Positions 36,824 to 45,594 of a DNA stretch of 64,000 nucleotides are shown piece by piece. Both the position numbers and the translations under genes were made by a program. Each line of letters starts with the position of its first letter. Within the stretch, counting starts at the first letter, position 1. The notes beneath the pieces were generated by a model, which was not told the origin of the DNA, made no database searches, and saw only the letters and a list, made by a program, of their open reading frames with translations. Source of the DNA: Alicycliphilus denitrificans K601 (lineage in GTDB: Bacteria; Pseudomonadota; Gammaproteobacteria; Burkholderiales; Burkholderiaceae_C); contig NC_015422.1 in the NCBI RefSeq assembly GCF_000204645.1, positions 4,665,001 through 4,729,000 on the forward strand. The letters run 5' to 3'.

Positions 36824-37780
36824 ATGCCAGCAAATTGGATGCGCCGCAGCTTCTTGGCGGCCGCCTGTGCATCGGCCGCCCTGCTGGCGGCCTGTGGTTC
36901 CAGCGACGTCGAATCCGCCTTCACGCCCACGCGCTTCGTCGCCTTCGGCGACGCCCAGGCCGACGTGGGCCAGGTGGGAGGCAAGAGCTACACGGTCAAC
37001 GACGGCACCCTGAACATCTGGACGAAGCAGCTCGCCTCGCGCTACGGCGGCACGATCGCGCCCGTGTCGGCCAGCGGCCTGAGCTACGCCCAGGGCAATG
37101 CGCGCGTGGCGGCCACCCCCGATGCGGCGGGCGACGCCAGCACGCCCACGGTGACGCAGCAGGTGACCCAGTTCCTCGCCGGCCAGCAGCCCGCCGACGG
37201 CGACCTCGTGATCGTCAGCGCCGGCGCGAGCGACATCATCGCCGGCATGGCCGCCGTGCAGGCGGGCACGCTCACCGAGGCGCAGTACGTGGACGCCGCG
37301 AGCCAGGCTGGCAAGAACCTTGCCGCGCAGGTGCGCCGCCTGTCCGACGCTGGTGCCAAGCACATCCTGGTGACCGGCACCTACGACCTGAGCCGCACGC
37401 CCTGGGCCGTGGCCATCGGCAAGCAGGACCTGATCAGCAGCGCCAGCCTGCGCTTCAACAACGACCTGCTGGTCGCCATCGAGGACCTGCGCAAGACCGT
37501 GTTCTACGTGGACATCGCCTACTACGTGAACCTGTTCCAGGGCAACCCCGGCGGCTATGGCTTCACCGACGGCAGAACGCCGGTCTGCACCTCGGTGGAC
37601 GCCGGCCCGGGCATAGGCATAGGCGCTGGCGAGGTGAACTCGTCCCTGTGCACCTCGTCCACGCTGCTGACCGACGCCGATCCCGGCCGCTACGTGTTCG
37701 CCGACAAGGTGTACCTCACGCCGGCCGCGCACCGCAGGTTCGGCGATTACGCCTACGACCGCCTGCGCCAGCGCTGGTGA
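36824..37780 (+). CDS. SGNH/GDSL-like lipoprotein, catalytic Ser replaced
   Basis: 318-residue exported lipoprotein (lipobox LLAAC, Cys24) with an SGNH-hydrolase fold. Block I reads FGDAQADVG at residues 41-49, where active enzymes have GDS: the nucleophile position is Ala44. Block III is SAGASDI instead of GxND. The block V region ADKVYLTPAAHRRFGDYA keeps a candidate Asp/His pair. The protein may be an inactive, binding-only relative or use another nucleophile. GGAGAAATAC precedes the ATG. Monocistronic, ended by a strong terminator. Confidence 0.8.
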   Translation: MPANWMRRSFLAAACASAALLAACGSSDVESAFTPTRFVAFGDAQADVGQVGGKSYTVNDGTLNIWTKQLASRYGGTIAPVSASGLSYAQGNARVAATPDAAGDASTPTVTQQVTQFLAGQQPADGDLVIVSAGASDIIAGMAAVQAGTLTEAQYVDAASQAGKNLAAQVRRLSDAGAKHILVTGTYDLSRTPWAVAIGKQDLISSASLRFNNDLLVAIEDLRKTVFYVDIAYYVNLFQGNPGGYGFTDGRTPVCTSVDAGPGIGIGAGEVNSSLCTSSTLLTDADPGRYVFADKVYLTPAAHRRFGDYAYDRLRQRW

Positions 37781-37801
37781 TCGCAGGCCGCCCCGCGCGT
37801 G

Positions 37802-37830
37802 AAAAAGCCGACCCGCGGGTCGGCTTTTTC
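37802..37830. terminator. bidirectional intrinsic terminator
   Basis: AAAAAGCCGACCC / GGGTCGGCTTTTT: 13 bp stem with A-run and T-run at the two sides, between the convergent SGNH and OmpW genes. Confidence 0.92.
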
Positions 37831-37848
37831 GCATCCGGCGCAGGCCGG

Positions 37849-38544
37849 TCAGAACGTGTAGCCGGCGTTGACCGTCAGCACCACGGGGTGGAAGCGGATG
37901 TCGATCTCGCGCTGCACGCCGGCCGTGTGCGTCGTGAGCTTGCTCTTGACGCGCGCCGTGGCGACGGCGCCGGTGATGGACCAGCGCTCGTTGATGCGGT
38001 AGCTCAGGCCCACCTGCCCCGCCAGGCCCCAGGAGTCGGAGAGGCGGATGTCCGTGGGGCCGCCGTTGAGCGCGTTGTTCGCGGCCGTGGAGGTGCGCTT
38101 GTCGAAGTTGGTGTAGTTCAGCCCCACGCCCACGAAGGGGCGCCACCGGCTGGTCGCGTCGCCGAACTTGTAGTTGAAGAACAGCGTGGGGGCGATCTGG
38201 CGCACCTCGGCCACCTTCCGGCCGTCGAAGGCCACGATGTGCGGCGGCAGCCAGGGGGCGATCTTGGCGTTCACGTCATGGGTCGGCGGATAGCCCAGCG
38301 CGAGCTCGAACTCCATGTTCGGGTGGAACCCGTAGGCCAGCGACAGGAACAGCGTGGACTTGTTCTGCACATCGATGCTGATGCCCGACGGCGGGCCGGG
38401 CAGCATGGGGCCCACGGCGTCGGTGGCCGAGGAATGGGGGGCGATGTGGCTCAGGCCGCCGCGCACGGTGAACTGGGCCGAGGCGGTGCCGCACAGCGCG
38501 AGCAGCGCGGCGGCGGACAGGGCATGGGAGATGAAGCGTGCCAT
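37849..38544 (-). CDS. ompW: OmpW-family outer membrane protein
   Basis: 231 residues with a signal peptide (MARFISHALSAAALLALCGTASAQ) and alternating strands of an eight-stranded barrel: FTVRGGLSHIAPHSS, FELALGYPPTHDV, APTLFFNYKFG, WRPFVGVGLNYTNF, GLAGQVGLSYRIN and the terminal HPVVLTVNAGYTF ending in Phe. OmpW forms a hydrophobic channel for small nonpolar molecules. The start at 38544 is set by the signal peptide. It is 28 bp downstream of the lipase-like gene and may share its transcript. Confidence 0.92.
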   Translation of the reverse strand: MARFISHALSAAALLALCGTASAQFTVRGGLSHIAPHSSATDAVGPMLPGPPSGISIDVQNKSTLFLSLAYGFHPNMEFELALGYPPTHDVNAKIAPWLPPHIVAFDGRKVAEVRQIAPTLFFNYKFGDATSRWRPFVGVGLNYTNFDKRTSTAANNALNGGPTDIRLSDSWGLAGQVGLSYRINERWSITGAVATARVKSKLTTHTAGVQREIDIRFHPVVLTVNAGYTF

Positions 38545-38572
38545 GGTGTCGGTACTCCTTGTGCAACGGCGT

Positions 38573-40132
38573 TCAGCCGCCCGATGCCAGCACCTGCTGG
38601 AAGAACGCGCGCGCGGCCACGTTGCAGAACGGCGGCACCAGCGAGCCGTGGTAGGCCTGCACCACGGCATTGGCGCCGCCCTGCGCGGCCGCATTGGCCT
38701 TGGCCTGGGCGAACCCGGCCTTGACGGCAGCGAACGGGTCGGACGCGCCGCCGCTGGCCGAATCCACGTCCAGCACCGTGAGCAGGCCGGTCGGCAGGGC
38801 CAGCGGCGAAGGCGCGGACCACAAGCTCTGCATCAGCGTGGTGTTGACCTTGTAGAACACCGTCGGGTCGGCATTGCCGCCGCACAGCAGCACGGGCCGC
38901 CGGGGTGCCCAGTTGCGCAGGTCGTTGGCCTTGAAGGCCTGGCGCAGCGGGTGCCGGGGCGCGGCCGCCTGCGCCCCGGTGGTCACACTGGGCACGGCGC
39001 CGTCGGGATTGGCGATCGCATCCTGCAGGTAGGCCAGGCGCACGCTGTTCTTGATCAGGTTGTTGCTGCCAAAGCCGAGGGCAAACAGCGGCGCCAGCTC
39101 GGGCGGCTGGGTCGGTGGCGTGACGCCGGCGAAGGCGGGATCAGGCGGCGTGCTGCTGAAGAGCTGCGTCTGCGGCAGCTTGCCCTGGGCAAACAACGTG
39201 TCGATGGGCGTGGTGGACGGCAGCAACTGGTCTATGCCGGTGGCGTAGGCCGCTTCGAACATGTCAGAGGGCTGAGCATAGAGGTTGCCGTAGGCCTTCT
39301 GATAGCTCGACGCCAGCAGCGGCGTGAACACGGTGGAGGCCAGGTTCACGTTGCCGTAGTACACGGCATCGCCGAAGGCCCCCAGCGCGTAGGGCCCCGA
39401 CATGGGTGCCGACGCCGTCACGATCTGGTTGGCCGCCTGCAGCGCACGGTGCGTGGCCATGGCCACGTGGCCACCCTGCGAGTAACCGGTGATGAGCAGC
39501 TTGCCGCCGTCCTGGCCGTTGATGCCGGGCAGCGCCTTGCGCGCGGCGGTGAGCGCGTCGATCATCTCCTTGGACTGCTGGTCCGCGTTCAGGTAGGGGT
39601 GGTAGCCGAGCTTGGAAACGTCATAGCCCGCGTAGTTGGGTGCTACCACGATGAAGCCCTGCGCCGCATACATGGCGGCCAGCAGCGTGCCCTCGGAGGC
39701 GCCGGGGCGCGCGGGCTCGGTGATGTCGGCGATGTTGTAGGCGCGGTCGGTGCTCGTGCCATGGGCATACAGCACCACGGGGCGCGCTCCGCTGCAGCCC
39801 GCCGCGTCGCCCGTAGGCACCATGAGCGCGCCCGAGGCGTTCGTCTTCTCGCCCGCGCCGCCTACGGTGCCGTATTCGATGTAGTGGATGTTCACGCCGC
39901 ACTTGGGCGCGCCCGCGAGCGCCAGCAGGCTCTGACCGCTCGGGTTGGCCGCGAGCCGGTCCTTGAGCTCTGCCGCGGAAAGCGCCGTCACGCGCAGCGG
40001 CGGGTTGTACATGAGGGAGCCGCGCGCCCCGCTCAGATCGGTCTCGGTGCTGCCGCCCGGGTCGGAGCCCCCGCCGCATGCCGCCAGAATTGCGGCGGCG
40101 CTGGCCATGGCCAGTCCCGTCCATTTGTTCAT
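38573..40132 (-). CDS. Secreted alpha/beta-hydrolase lipoprotein (lipase-like)
   Basis: 519-residue lipoprotein with lipobox ILAAC (Cys19) and an alpha/beta-hydrolase domain. The nucleophile elbow GYSQGG places Ser near residue 218. RPVVLYAHGTSTDR supplies the oxyanion region. The late RPVLLCGGNADPTV and VVQAYHGSLVPPFC supply likely acid and His. It resembles the secretory-lipase (LIP) type of bacterial esterases, possibly acting on esters or polyesters. A perfect palindrome, GAACGATCGTTC, stands 22 bases before the start, suggesting TetR-type repression. It is followed by ompW, so the pair may handle hydrophobic substrates. Confidence 0.8.
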   Translation of the reverse strand: MNKWTGLAMASAAAILAACGGGSDPGGSTETDLSGARGSLMYNPPLRVTALSAAELKDRLAANPSGQSLLALAGAPKCGVNIHYIEYGTVGGAGEKTNASGALMVPTGDAAGCSGARPVVLYAHGTSTDRAYNIADITEPARPGASEGTLLAAMYAAQGFIVVAPNYAGYDVSKLGYHPYLNADQQSKEMIDALTAARKALPGINGQDGGKLLITGYSQGGHVAMATHRALQAANQIVTASAPMSGPYALGAFGDAVYYGNVNLASTVFTPLLASSYQKAYGNLYAQPSDMFEAAYATGIDQLLPSTTPIDTLFAQGKLPQTQLFSSTPPDPAFAGVTPPTQPPELAPLFALGFGSNNLIKNSVRLAYLQDAIANPDGAVPSVTTGAQAAAPRHPLRQAFKANDLRNWAPRRPVLLCGGNADPTVFYKVNTTLMQSLWSAPSPLALPTGLLTVLDVDSASGGASDPFAAVKAGFAQAKANAAAQGGANAVVQAYHGSLVPPFCNVAARAFFQQVLASGG

Positions 40133-40154
40133 CGCGAATCTCCTGTTGTAAATA

Positions 40155-40166
40155 GAACGATCGTTC
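40155..40166. promoter_or_regulatory. palindromic operator candidate
   Basis: GAACGATCGTTC, a perfect 12-base palindrome in an AT-rich setting (TTTATTTC beside it), just upstream of the lipase-like gene. This form is common among TetR-family operators. The regulator is not in the window. Confidence 0.5.
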
Positions 40167-40234
40167 GTTTTATTTCGCGATGTTAATCCCGGCCCGCCCT
40201 TCCGATGCCGGGGGAAACCACCAATGCGGGCCGG

Positions 40235-41707
40235 TCACAAGCCCGTATCGCGCGCAGTCCAGTCGACCAGTGCGTCGAGCGCGGGCCGCGCCGCGGCCGC
40301 GTCCGGGTGGTTGATGATGGCCACCAGCACGTAGCGGCGCCCGCTGGCGGCCAGCACGTAGCCGGCCATGGCCGCCACGTCGCGCAGGCTGCCGGTCTTG
40401 AGGTGTGCGGCGCCCGCGGCCAGGACCGGCCTGCGGCGCAGCGTGCCGTCCACGCCCGCGACCGGCAGCGAGGCGACGAACTCCGGCATCACGGGCGAGG
40501 CCCAGGCCTGCTGCAGCATGCGTGCCAGCGCCCGCGGGCTCAGGCGCGCCTCGCGGCTCAGGCCCGCGCCGTTGTCCACCACGGGCGCATCGGTGCCGCC
40601 CATGCGCTGGCGCCACCACTGGGCGAGCACGGCGCGCGCGGCCTCGAAGCTGCCCTGGCCGCCCCTGTGCAGCCCCAGCGTGAGCAGCAGCTGCTGCGTC
40701 ATGACGTTGTTGCTGTGCTTGTTGATGTCGCGCACCACCTCCGCCAGCGCGGGCGAGCGGCTAACGAACGCCGGCTGCAGGCCCGCGGGCACCTGGCCGT
40801 CGCGCACGCGGCCCGCAAGCGTGCCGCCCACCTCGCGCCACATGCCCTCCACGGCGCGCGCCGCATAGCCGCCCGGATCGGCCGGCGCCACGGACCACTC
40901 GCGCGCGCCGCAGGCCTGCGGGTACACGCCCTGGAAGGCGATGCGCGCGGCATCGGCGAAATCGGCGCGCAAGGCTGTGCGCCAGTCGCCGCAGGCCGTG
41001 CCCGGGGGCGCCAGGGGCACGCTGGCCGGCAGATCCATCCCGGCCAGCGGCGGCGCGTAGCGCACGCGGGCCACGCCGGCGGCCGCGTCGGGCATGAAGT
41101 CCATGGCCACGGCCTTGTAGTTGAGCAACAGCGCGTCGGGCGCGGCGTTGTAGGGGCGCCAGGGCTCGCCGTCGAACCCGGCCGGGTCGTGGGCCGGCAG
41201 CGCAAAGGCGCTGCGGTCGAGCACGATGTCGCCCTCGATCCGGGCGACGTCCAGCGCGCGCAGGCTGCGCATGAGCAGCCACAGCCGCTCCACCACCAGC
41301 TTGGGGTCCCCCTGGCCCTTGATGTAGACGTTGCCGCGCAGGCGCCCGTCCCGGGGCATGGCGTCCAGGTACACGGGCGTGTCCCAGGTGAAGGCCGGTC
41401 CCAGCATGTCCAGCGCCGCGAAGGTGGTCACCAGCTTCATGACCGAGGCCGGGTTGCCCGCCTTGTCGCCCTGGTAGGCCAGGCGTGCGGGCGCGCGCCC
41501 CTCGACGTCCACGACCATGGCCGACAACGCCGTGCGCGGCAGCCCGGCGCGCTGCAGCGCCGCATCGACGGCGGGGGGCAGTGCGCCGGCATCGGTCGGC
41601 GGGCCGGACGGGGCCGCGGCGCAGGCGCCCAGGCAGAGGCTGGCGATGCCGGCGCAAGCCGCGCGGCGCAGGCGGCGGCAGGCGCGCGCAAGGGTCAGGG
41701 GCAACAT
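40235..41707 (-). CDS. dacB: D-alanyl-D-alanine carboxypeptidase/endopeptidase (PBP4)
   Basis: 490-residue class C low-molecular-mass penicillin-binding protein (S13 family) trimming peptidoglycan. Signal sequence with LGACAA (possible lipoprotein). Active-site SVMK at residues 88-91, the SxN motif in NKHSNNVMTQQLL, and KTGSLRDVAAMAGY near the C-terminus. The large insert between SxxK and SxN is typical of PBP4. It is divergent from tsaB with 75 bp between starts. Confidence 0.93.
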   Translation of the reverse strand: MLPLTLARACRRLRRAACAGIASLCLGACAAAPSGPPTDAGALPPAVDAALQRAGLPRTALSAMVVDVEGRAPARLAYQGDKAGNPASVMKLVTTFAALDMLGPAFTWDTPVYLDAMPRDGRLRGNVYIKGQGDPKLVVERLWLLMRSLRALDVARIEGDIVLDRSAFALPAHDPAGFDGEPWRPYNAAPDALLLNYKAVAMDFMPDAAAGVARVRYAPPLAGMDLPASVPLAPPGTACGDWRTALRADFADAARIAFQGVYPQACGAREWSVAPADPGGYAARAVEGMWREVGGTLAGRVRDGQVPAGLQPAFVSRSPALAEVVRDINKHSNNVMTQQLLLTLGLHRGGQGSFEAARAVLAQWWRQRMGGTDAPVVDNGAGLSREARLSPRALARMLQQAWASPVMPEFVASLPVAGVDGTLRRRPVLAAGAAHLKTGSLRDVAAMAGYVLAASGRRYVLVAIINHPDAAAARPALDALVDWTARDTGL

Positions 41708-41782
41708 GGCCGCAAAGTCTATCGCCCTGCCCGGCCCCGCACGCCGCCATGGCCCGGCGCGCAGCCGATAATCGGACCCTCC

Positions 41783-42511
41783 ATGAATCTGCTCGCCTTC
41801 GACACCAGCACCGACACCCTGTCCATCGCCGTACTGCACGGCGCGCTGGTGTGCGAGCACCACGGCCCAGGCGGCGCCCAGGCATCGGCCACCCTGATCC
41901 CGGCCATCCTCGCGCTACTGGCGCAGGCCGGGCTGTCGTTCGAGCGGCTCGACGCCGTGGTCTTCGGCCGCGGGCCGGGCTCGTTCACGGGGCTGCGCAC
42001 GGCCTGCTCCGTGGCCCAGGGCCTGGCCTTCGGCGCGCGCGGCGGCCAGGGCGTGCCCGTGCTGCCCGTGGACACGCTGCTGGCCGTGGCCGAGGAGGCC
42101 CGCGCGGCGCATGGCTGCACGCGCGTGGTTGCCACGCTGGACGCGCGCATGGACGAGGTCTACACGGCGCCCTTCGAGTGGCAACCCGACGCCACGGCTG
42201 CCACCGGCGGCCACTGGCGCGCGCCGCAGGACTTCGGCCTGTGCGCCCCCGAGGCCGTGGAAGTGCCCGCCGGCTGGACGCTGGCCGGCAACGCCCGCGC
42301 CGCCTATGGCGCGCGCCTGGCGCCCGGCGCGCCCCACGTGCAGGCCCTGCCCACGGCCACGGCCCTGCTGCGCCTGGCGCCGGCCCTGCTGGCTGCCGGC
42401 TGCGCCGTGCGCGCGGACGCCGCGCTGCCGCGCTACATCCGCGACAAGGTGGCGCAAACCACCGCAGAGAGAGAGGCCGCCCGGCGTGCCACGCCGGCCC
42501 CGCACGCATGA
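41783..42511 (+). CDS. tsaB: tRNA t6A37 threonylcarbamoyltransferase subunit TsaB
   Basis: 242 residues. MNLLAFDTSTDTLSIAVLHG, GRGPGSFTGLRTACSVAQGLAF and DARMDEVY are diagnostic. TsaB dimerises with TsaD and is needed with TsaC and TsaE to make t6A in ANN-decoding tRNAs. Its stop overlaps the rimI start (ATGA), the classical tsaB-rimI arrangement. Confidence 0.95.
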   Translation: MNLLAFDTSTDTLSIAVLHGALVCEHHGPGGAQASATLIPAILALLAQAGLSFERLDAVVFGRGPGSFTGLRTACSVAQGLAFGARGGQGVPVLPVDTLLAVAEEARAAHGCTRVVATLDARMDEVYTAPFEWQPDATAATGGHWRAPQDFGLCAPEAVEVPAGWTLAGNARAAYGARLAPGAPHVQALPTATALLRLAPALLAAGCAVRADAALPRYIRDKVAQTTAEREAARRATPAPHA

Positions 42512-42984
42512 ACGCGATGGCCCAGCCCCCAGCCACCACCGAGGCCCGGTTCGAGCCCCTGACGCCCGAGCGCCTGGACGCGCTCATGGCGATCGAGCAA
42601 AACGCCTATTCCCATCCCTGGTCGCGTGGCAATTTCACCGACGCCCTGGCCGCCGGCTACCAGGTCCAGCTGCTCACGGCGGGCGCCCAGATCCTGGGCT
42701 ACTTCGTCGCCATGCCCGGCGTGCAGGAGGCGCATCTGCTCAACATCACCGTGGCGCCGGCCTTCCAACGCCAGGGCTGGGCCCACGTGATGCTCGATGC
42801 CCTGGCCCTGTGGGCGCGCAGCCAGGGCGCGCAATGGCTGTGGCTGGAGGTGCGCGTAAGCAACGAGCGCGCCCGGCACGTCTACGAAACCCACGGCTAC
42901 CGCCGCGTGGGCCTGCGCAAGTGCTACTACCCGGGCCCGGACGGCCAGCGCGAGGACGCCGTGGTCATGAGTCTGCCGCTATGA
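42508..42984 (+). CDS. rimI: Ribosomal protein S18 alanine N-acetyltransferase
   Basis: 158-residue GNAT acetyltransferase. AIEQNAYSHPWSRGNFTDAL is the RimI signature and ITVAPAFQRQGWAHVMLDAL binds acetyl-CoA (the usual RGxG is QGW here). WLEVRVSNERARHVYETHGYRRVGLRKCYYP follows. It acetylates the N-terminal Ala of S18. It is coupled by ATGA overlaps both to tsaB and to the uracil glycosylase-like gene. Confidence 0.94.
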   Translation: MNAMAQPPATTEARFEPLTPERLDALMAIEQNAYSHPWSRGNFTDALAAGYQVQLLTAGAQILGYFVAMPGVQEAHLLNITVAPAFQRQGWAHVMLDALALWARSQGAQWLWLEVRVSNERARHVYETHGYRRVGLRKCYYPGPDGQREDAVVMSLPL

Positions 42985-43718
42985 GCCTCGAACTGGACGC
43001 GCGCCAACGCGCCATGCTGCAGGAAATGGGCGTCACCGTCTGGGCCGCGCCGCCGCCGCGACCGGCCCCGGAGCCCGTCCCCGCCCAGCCCACCGCCGCC
43101 CACGCCGAGGCGGCGGTGCCCCCGCCCATGCAGGCGGCCGCGCCCGCACCCGCGCGGCGCCCGACGCCGGAGCCCGCCGCGCGCGCGGCACCGGCAGGCG
43201 CTCCGCCGGGTGGCCTGCTGCTCGGCGCGCCCCAGGCGCTGTACCCGCAGGCCGACCCGGCCGCCACGCCGCCCGGACTGGGCGAGGCTTGGCTGGTCGT
43301 GCTGGAGAGTCCCACGCCGGGAGAGCCCCTGGCTGGCGAGGTCGGCCGGCTGCTGGACAACATGCTGCGCGCCATGGGCCTGCACCGGCACCCGCGCACC
43401 TTCGTGGCCACGCTGGGCCGTCCCGCGCCCGGCCTGTCGGCCGAGGGCGTGGAGCCCGCCGCCGGCCTGCAGCAGGCGCTGGCCACGCTGCGCCCGGCCA
43501 TGGTGCTGGTACTGGGCCTGGCCGCGGCGCGCGCGGTGCTGGGCAGCCGCGAGCCCCTGGGGCGCCTGCGCGCCGCCACGCACCGACTGGCCGACGGTAC
43601 GCCGGCCGTGGTCAGCTACGACCCGGCCTACCTGCTGCGCGCCCCCGAGGCCAAGGCCGCCGCCTGGGCCGACCTGTGCCGCGCGCTGGCCCTGGTGCGC
43701 CATACGGCCGCTGGCTGA
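42981..43718 (+). CDS. Uracil-DNA glycosylase-like protein, degenerate motifs
   Basis: 245 residues. The first 90 are a Pro/Ala-rich linker-like region and the rest has the UDG family 4/5 layout. Where active enzymes have GEAPG and a following RPFVG, this protein reads LESPTPGEPLAGEVGRLLDNML. Where they have an HP motif it reads SYDPAYLLR, so the catalytic His is Asp. The four Cys of the Fe-S cluster in family 4 are absent. Probably a structural or divergent relative kept in the tsaB-rimI operon. Function uncertain. Confidence 0.7.
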   Translation: MSLELDARQRAMLQEMGVTVWAAPPPRPAPEPVPAQPTAAHAEAAVPPPMQAAAPAPARRPTPEPAARAAPAGAPPGGLLLGAPQALYPQADPAATPPGLGEAWLVVLESPTPGEPLAGEVGRLLDNMLRAMGLHRHPRTFVATLGRPAPGLSAEGVEPAAGLQQALATLRPAMVLVLGLAAARAVLGSREPLGRLRAATHRLADGTPAVVSYDPAYLLRAPEAKAAAWADLCRALALVRHTAAG

Positions 43719-43784
43719 GCCCCTGCGCCCATCGGGGGCGAGTGCGATAATTGCTAGCTTACACATTCAGGAAATAGCGCCATG

Positions 43785-43840
43785 GAAAGCTACCCCAGTT
43801 GGTAGCTTTCAGCCTCCCGGACTGCCGAGGGGCTGAAAGC
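43785..43840 (+). promoter_or_regulatory. corA leader with two mutually exclusive hairpins
   Basis: Hairpin 1: GAAAGCTACC (43785-43794) with GGTAGCTTTC (43801-43810). Hairpin 2: GCTTTCAGCC (43805-43814) with GGCTGAAAGC (43831-43840). Both stems are perfect 10 bp and share bases 43805-43810, so only one can form. They lie 49 bases before the corA start, which fits an attenuator or metal-sensing leader. Confidence 0.55.
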
Positions 43841-43888
43841 ACCCCATCCCCCTTGCAGACACCACAAAAACAACCGGGAAAGTGAGCC

Positions 43889-44875
43889 ATGCTCAACATC
43901 TTTTCGCTCGCCAATGGCCGGCTGGTCCAGGAAGAAATCGAGTCCCTGGAAGAGCTGGCGCGCTTCCAGCCGATCTGGGTGGACCTGGAGTCGCCCACGC
44001 TGGAGGAAAAGCGCTGGATCAAGCAGCACTACGGCCTGTCCATCCCCGAGGACGCGATGGACGAGGACATCGAGGAGTCGGCGCGCTTCTACGAGGAAGA
44101 CAACGGCGAGCTGCACATCCGCAGCGACTTCCTGGTGGACGATGACGAGGAGCCGCGCTCGGTGCGCGTGGCCTTCATCCTGAACCAGCACAACACCGGG
44201 CTCAAGAGCTGCGGCGTGCTGTTCTCCATCCACGATGAGGACATCCCTGTGTTCCGCCTGCTGCGCATGCGCGCGCGCCGCGCGCCGGGGCTCATCGAGG
44301 ATGCCAAGGAAGTGCTGCTGTCGCTGTTCGACACCGACGTCGAATATTCCGCCGACACGCTCGAAGGCATCTACGACGACCTGAAAAAGGTCAGCACCCA
44401 GGTGCTCGAGGGCCACGTGACCGACGACCACGCCCAGCGCGTGCTGGCCGACATCGCCTGGCAGGAGGACCTGAACGGCCGCATCCGCCGCAACATGCTG
44501 GACACGCGCCGCGCCGTGAGCTTCATGATGCGCAGCAAGATGCTCAACGCCGAGCAATTCGAGGACGCGCGCCAGATCCTGCGCGACATTGAGTCGCTCG
44601 ACAGCCACACGCAGTTCCTGTTCGACAAGATCAACTTCCTCATGGATGCCACGGTCGGCTTCCTGAACATCAACCAGAACAAGATCATCAAGATCTTCTC
44701 GGTGGCCAGCGTGGCGCTGCTGCCGCCCACCTTGATCGCCAGCGTCTACGGCATGAACTTCCGCGCCATGCCCGAGCTGGAATGGGAGCATGGCTACATC
44801 TACGCCATCGCGCTCATGATCGCCAGCGCCGTGGTGCCCATGCTGTACTTCCGCAAGCGCGGCTGGTTGAAGTAG
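43889..44875 (+). CDS. corA: Magnesium/cobalt transporter CorA
   Basis: 328-residue Mg2+ channel. A long acidic N-terminal cytoplasmic domain is followed by two C-terminal helices with the signature YGMNF near residue 287, and the final positive segment FRKRGWLK. GGGAAAGTGAGCC precedes ATG 43889. The preceding leader can form alternative hairpins, so its expression may be controlled after initiation. Confidence 0.94.
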   Translation: MLNIFSLANGRLVQEEIESLEELARFQPIWVDLESPTLEEKRWIKQHYGLSIPEDAMDEDIEESARFYEEDNGELHIRSDFLVDDDEEPRSVRVAFILNQHNTGLKSCGVLFSIHDEDIPVFRLLRMRARRAPGLIEDAKEVLLSLFDTDVEYSADTLEGIYDDLKKVSTQVLEGHVTDDHAQRVLADIAWQEDLNGRIRRNMLDTRRAVSFMMRSKMLNAEQFEDARQILRDIESLDSHTQFLFDKINFLMDATVGFLNINQNKIIKIFSVASVALLPPTLIASVYGMNFRAMPELEWEHGYIYAIALMIASAVVPMLYFRKRGWLK

Positions 44876-44924
44876 CCGGCCTGCAAGCCGTCGGCCGCAT
44901 AAGCACCTGGTCCATGGATTACAG

Positions 44925-44992
44925 CAAAATACGGCTGAAATCTTTGCTAAACAAGCGCTAACAGCTATATTTTTATAGCAAATAAGCCAAAG
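44925..44992 (-). repeat. dispersed repeat, copy 10 (after corA)
   Basis: Contains GGCTGAAATC, then AACAAGCGCTAACAGCTATA, then TTTTTATAGCAAATA. The clearest AT-rich copy of the family. Confidence 0.7.
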
Positions 44993-45169
44993 GGTACGGC
45001 CGGGAAACGTTCCGCCACGGGCCGGAGGCTTCGAGCAACGCCTGCGAAACGCCCGCCGCCCAAGATGGCACCCGTGGCTCCACCCGCCATCCATGCGTTC
45101 CGGCCTTGCGACCCAGGGGCGTTTTGAAGCAGTGCCGAAGAGGTGTCGAATCAATCCTTCATCGAGAAC

Positions 45170-45379
45170 ATGCGGACGATCCAATTGCCCATCGTCATGG
45201 CGATCGTGGGACTGCCGCTCGCCATCACCGCGGCCACAGTCGTCATGCGGGCCCTGGCCGTCCCCCGCCACCGCCAGTTCACCAAGCGCATCCGGCACAG
45301 CATCCACTGCGACGAGAACATCGTGTTTCTCGCGATCCAACCCTGGTTCAGGCAGGTGCTCGGACCCCGCCCGCTCTGA
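45170..45379 (+). CDS. possible small membrane protein, 69 residues
   Basis: Begins MRTIQLPIVMAIVGLPLAIT with one clear hydrophobic segment (about residues 5-27) and a basic, soluble tail (PRHRQFTKRIRHSIHCDEN). A GTG at 45143 would extend it by nine residues. The ribosome binding site is poor for both. I do not recognise the family. It could equally be chance coding in a decayed region. Confidence 0.3.
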   Translation: MRTIQLPIVMAIVGLPLAITAATVVMRALAVPRHRQFTKRIRHSIHCDENIVFLAIQPWFRQVLGPRPL

Positions 45380-45594
45380 CGGACAGCGCGCAGACCCCTT
45401 ACCGAGCCTGAACCGGAGGCCACACAGCACTGCGGCCCTGGAAAACAGTGGACGCTCACAACATTCCCCGTCCGGGGTGTTGCGCAGCCCCCGGGCACCT
45501 GCCTACGATGCATGCCCACGCCCCGCACGATCGTCCCCATGACCAGCGCACCCGCTCCCGGCCTGCAGCTCCTGGGCAGCGTGTGCTGGCACGC

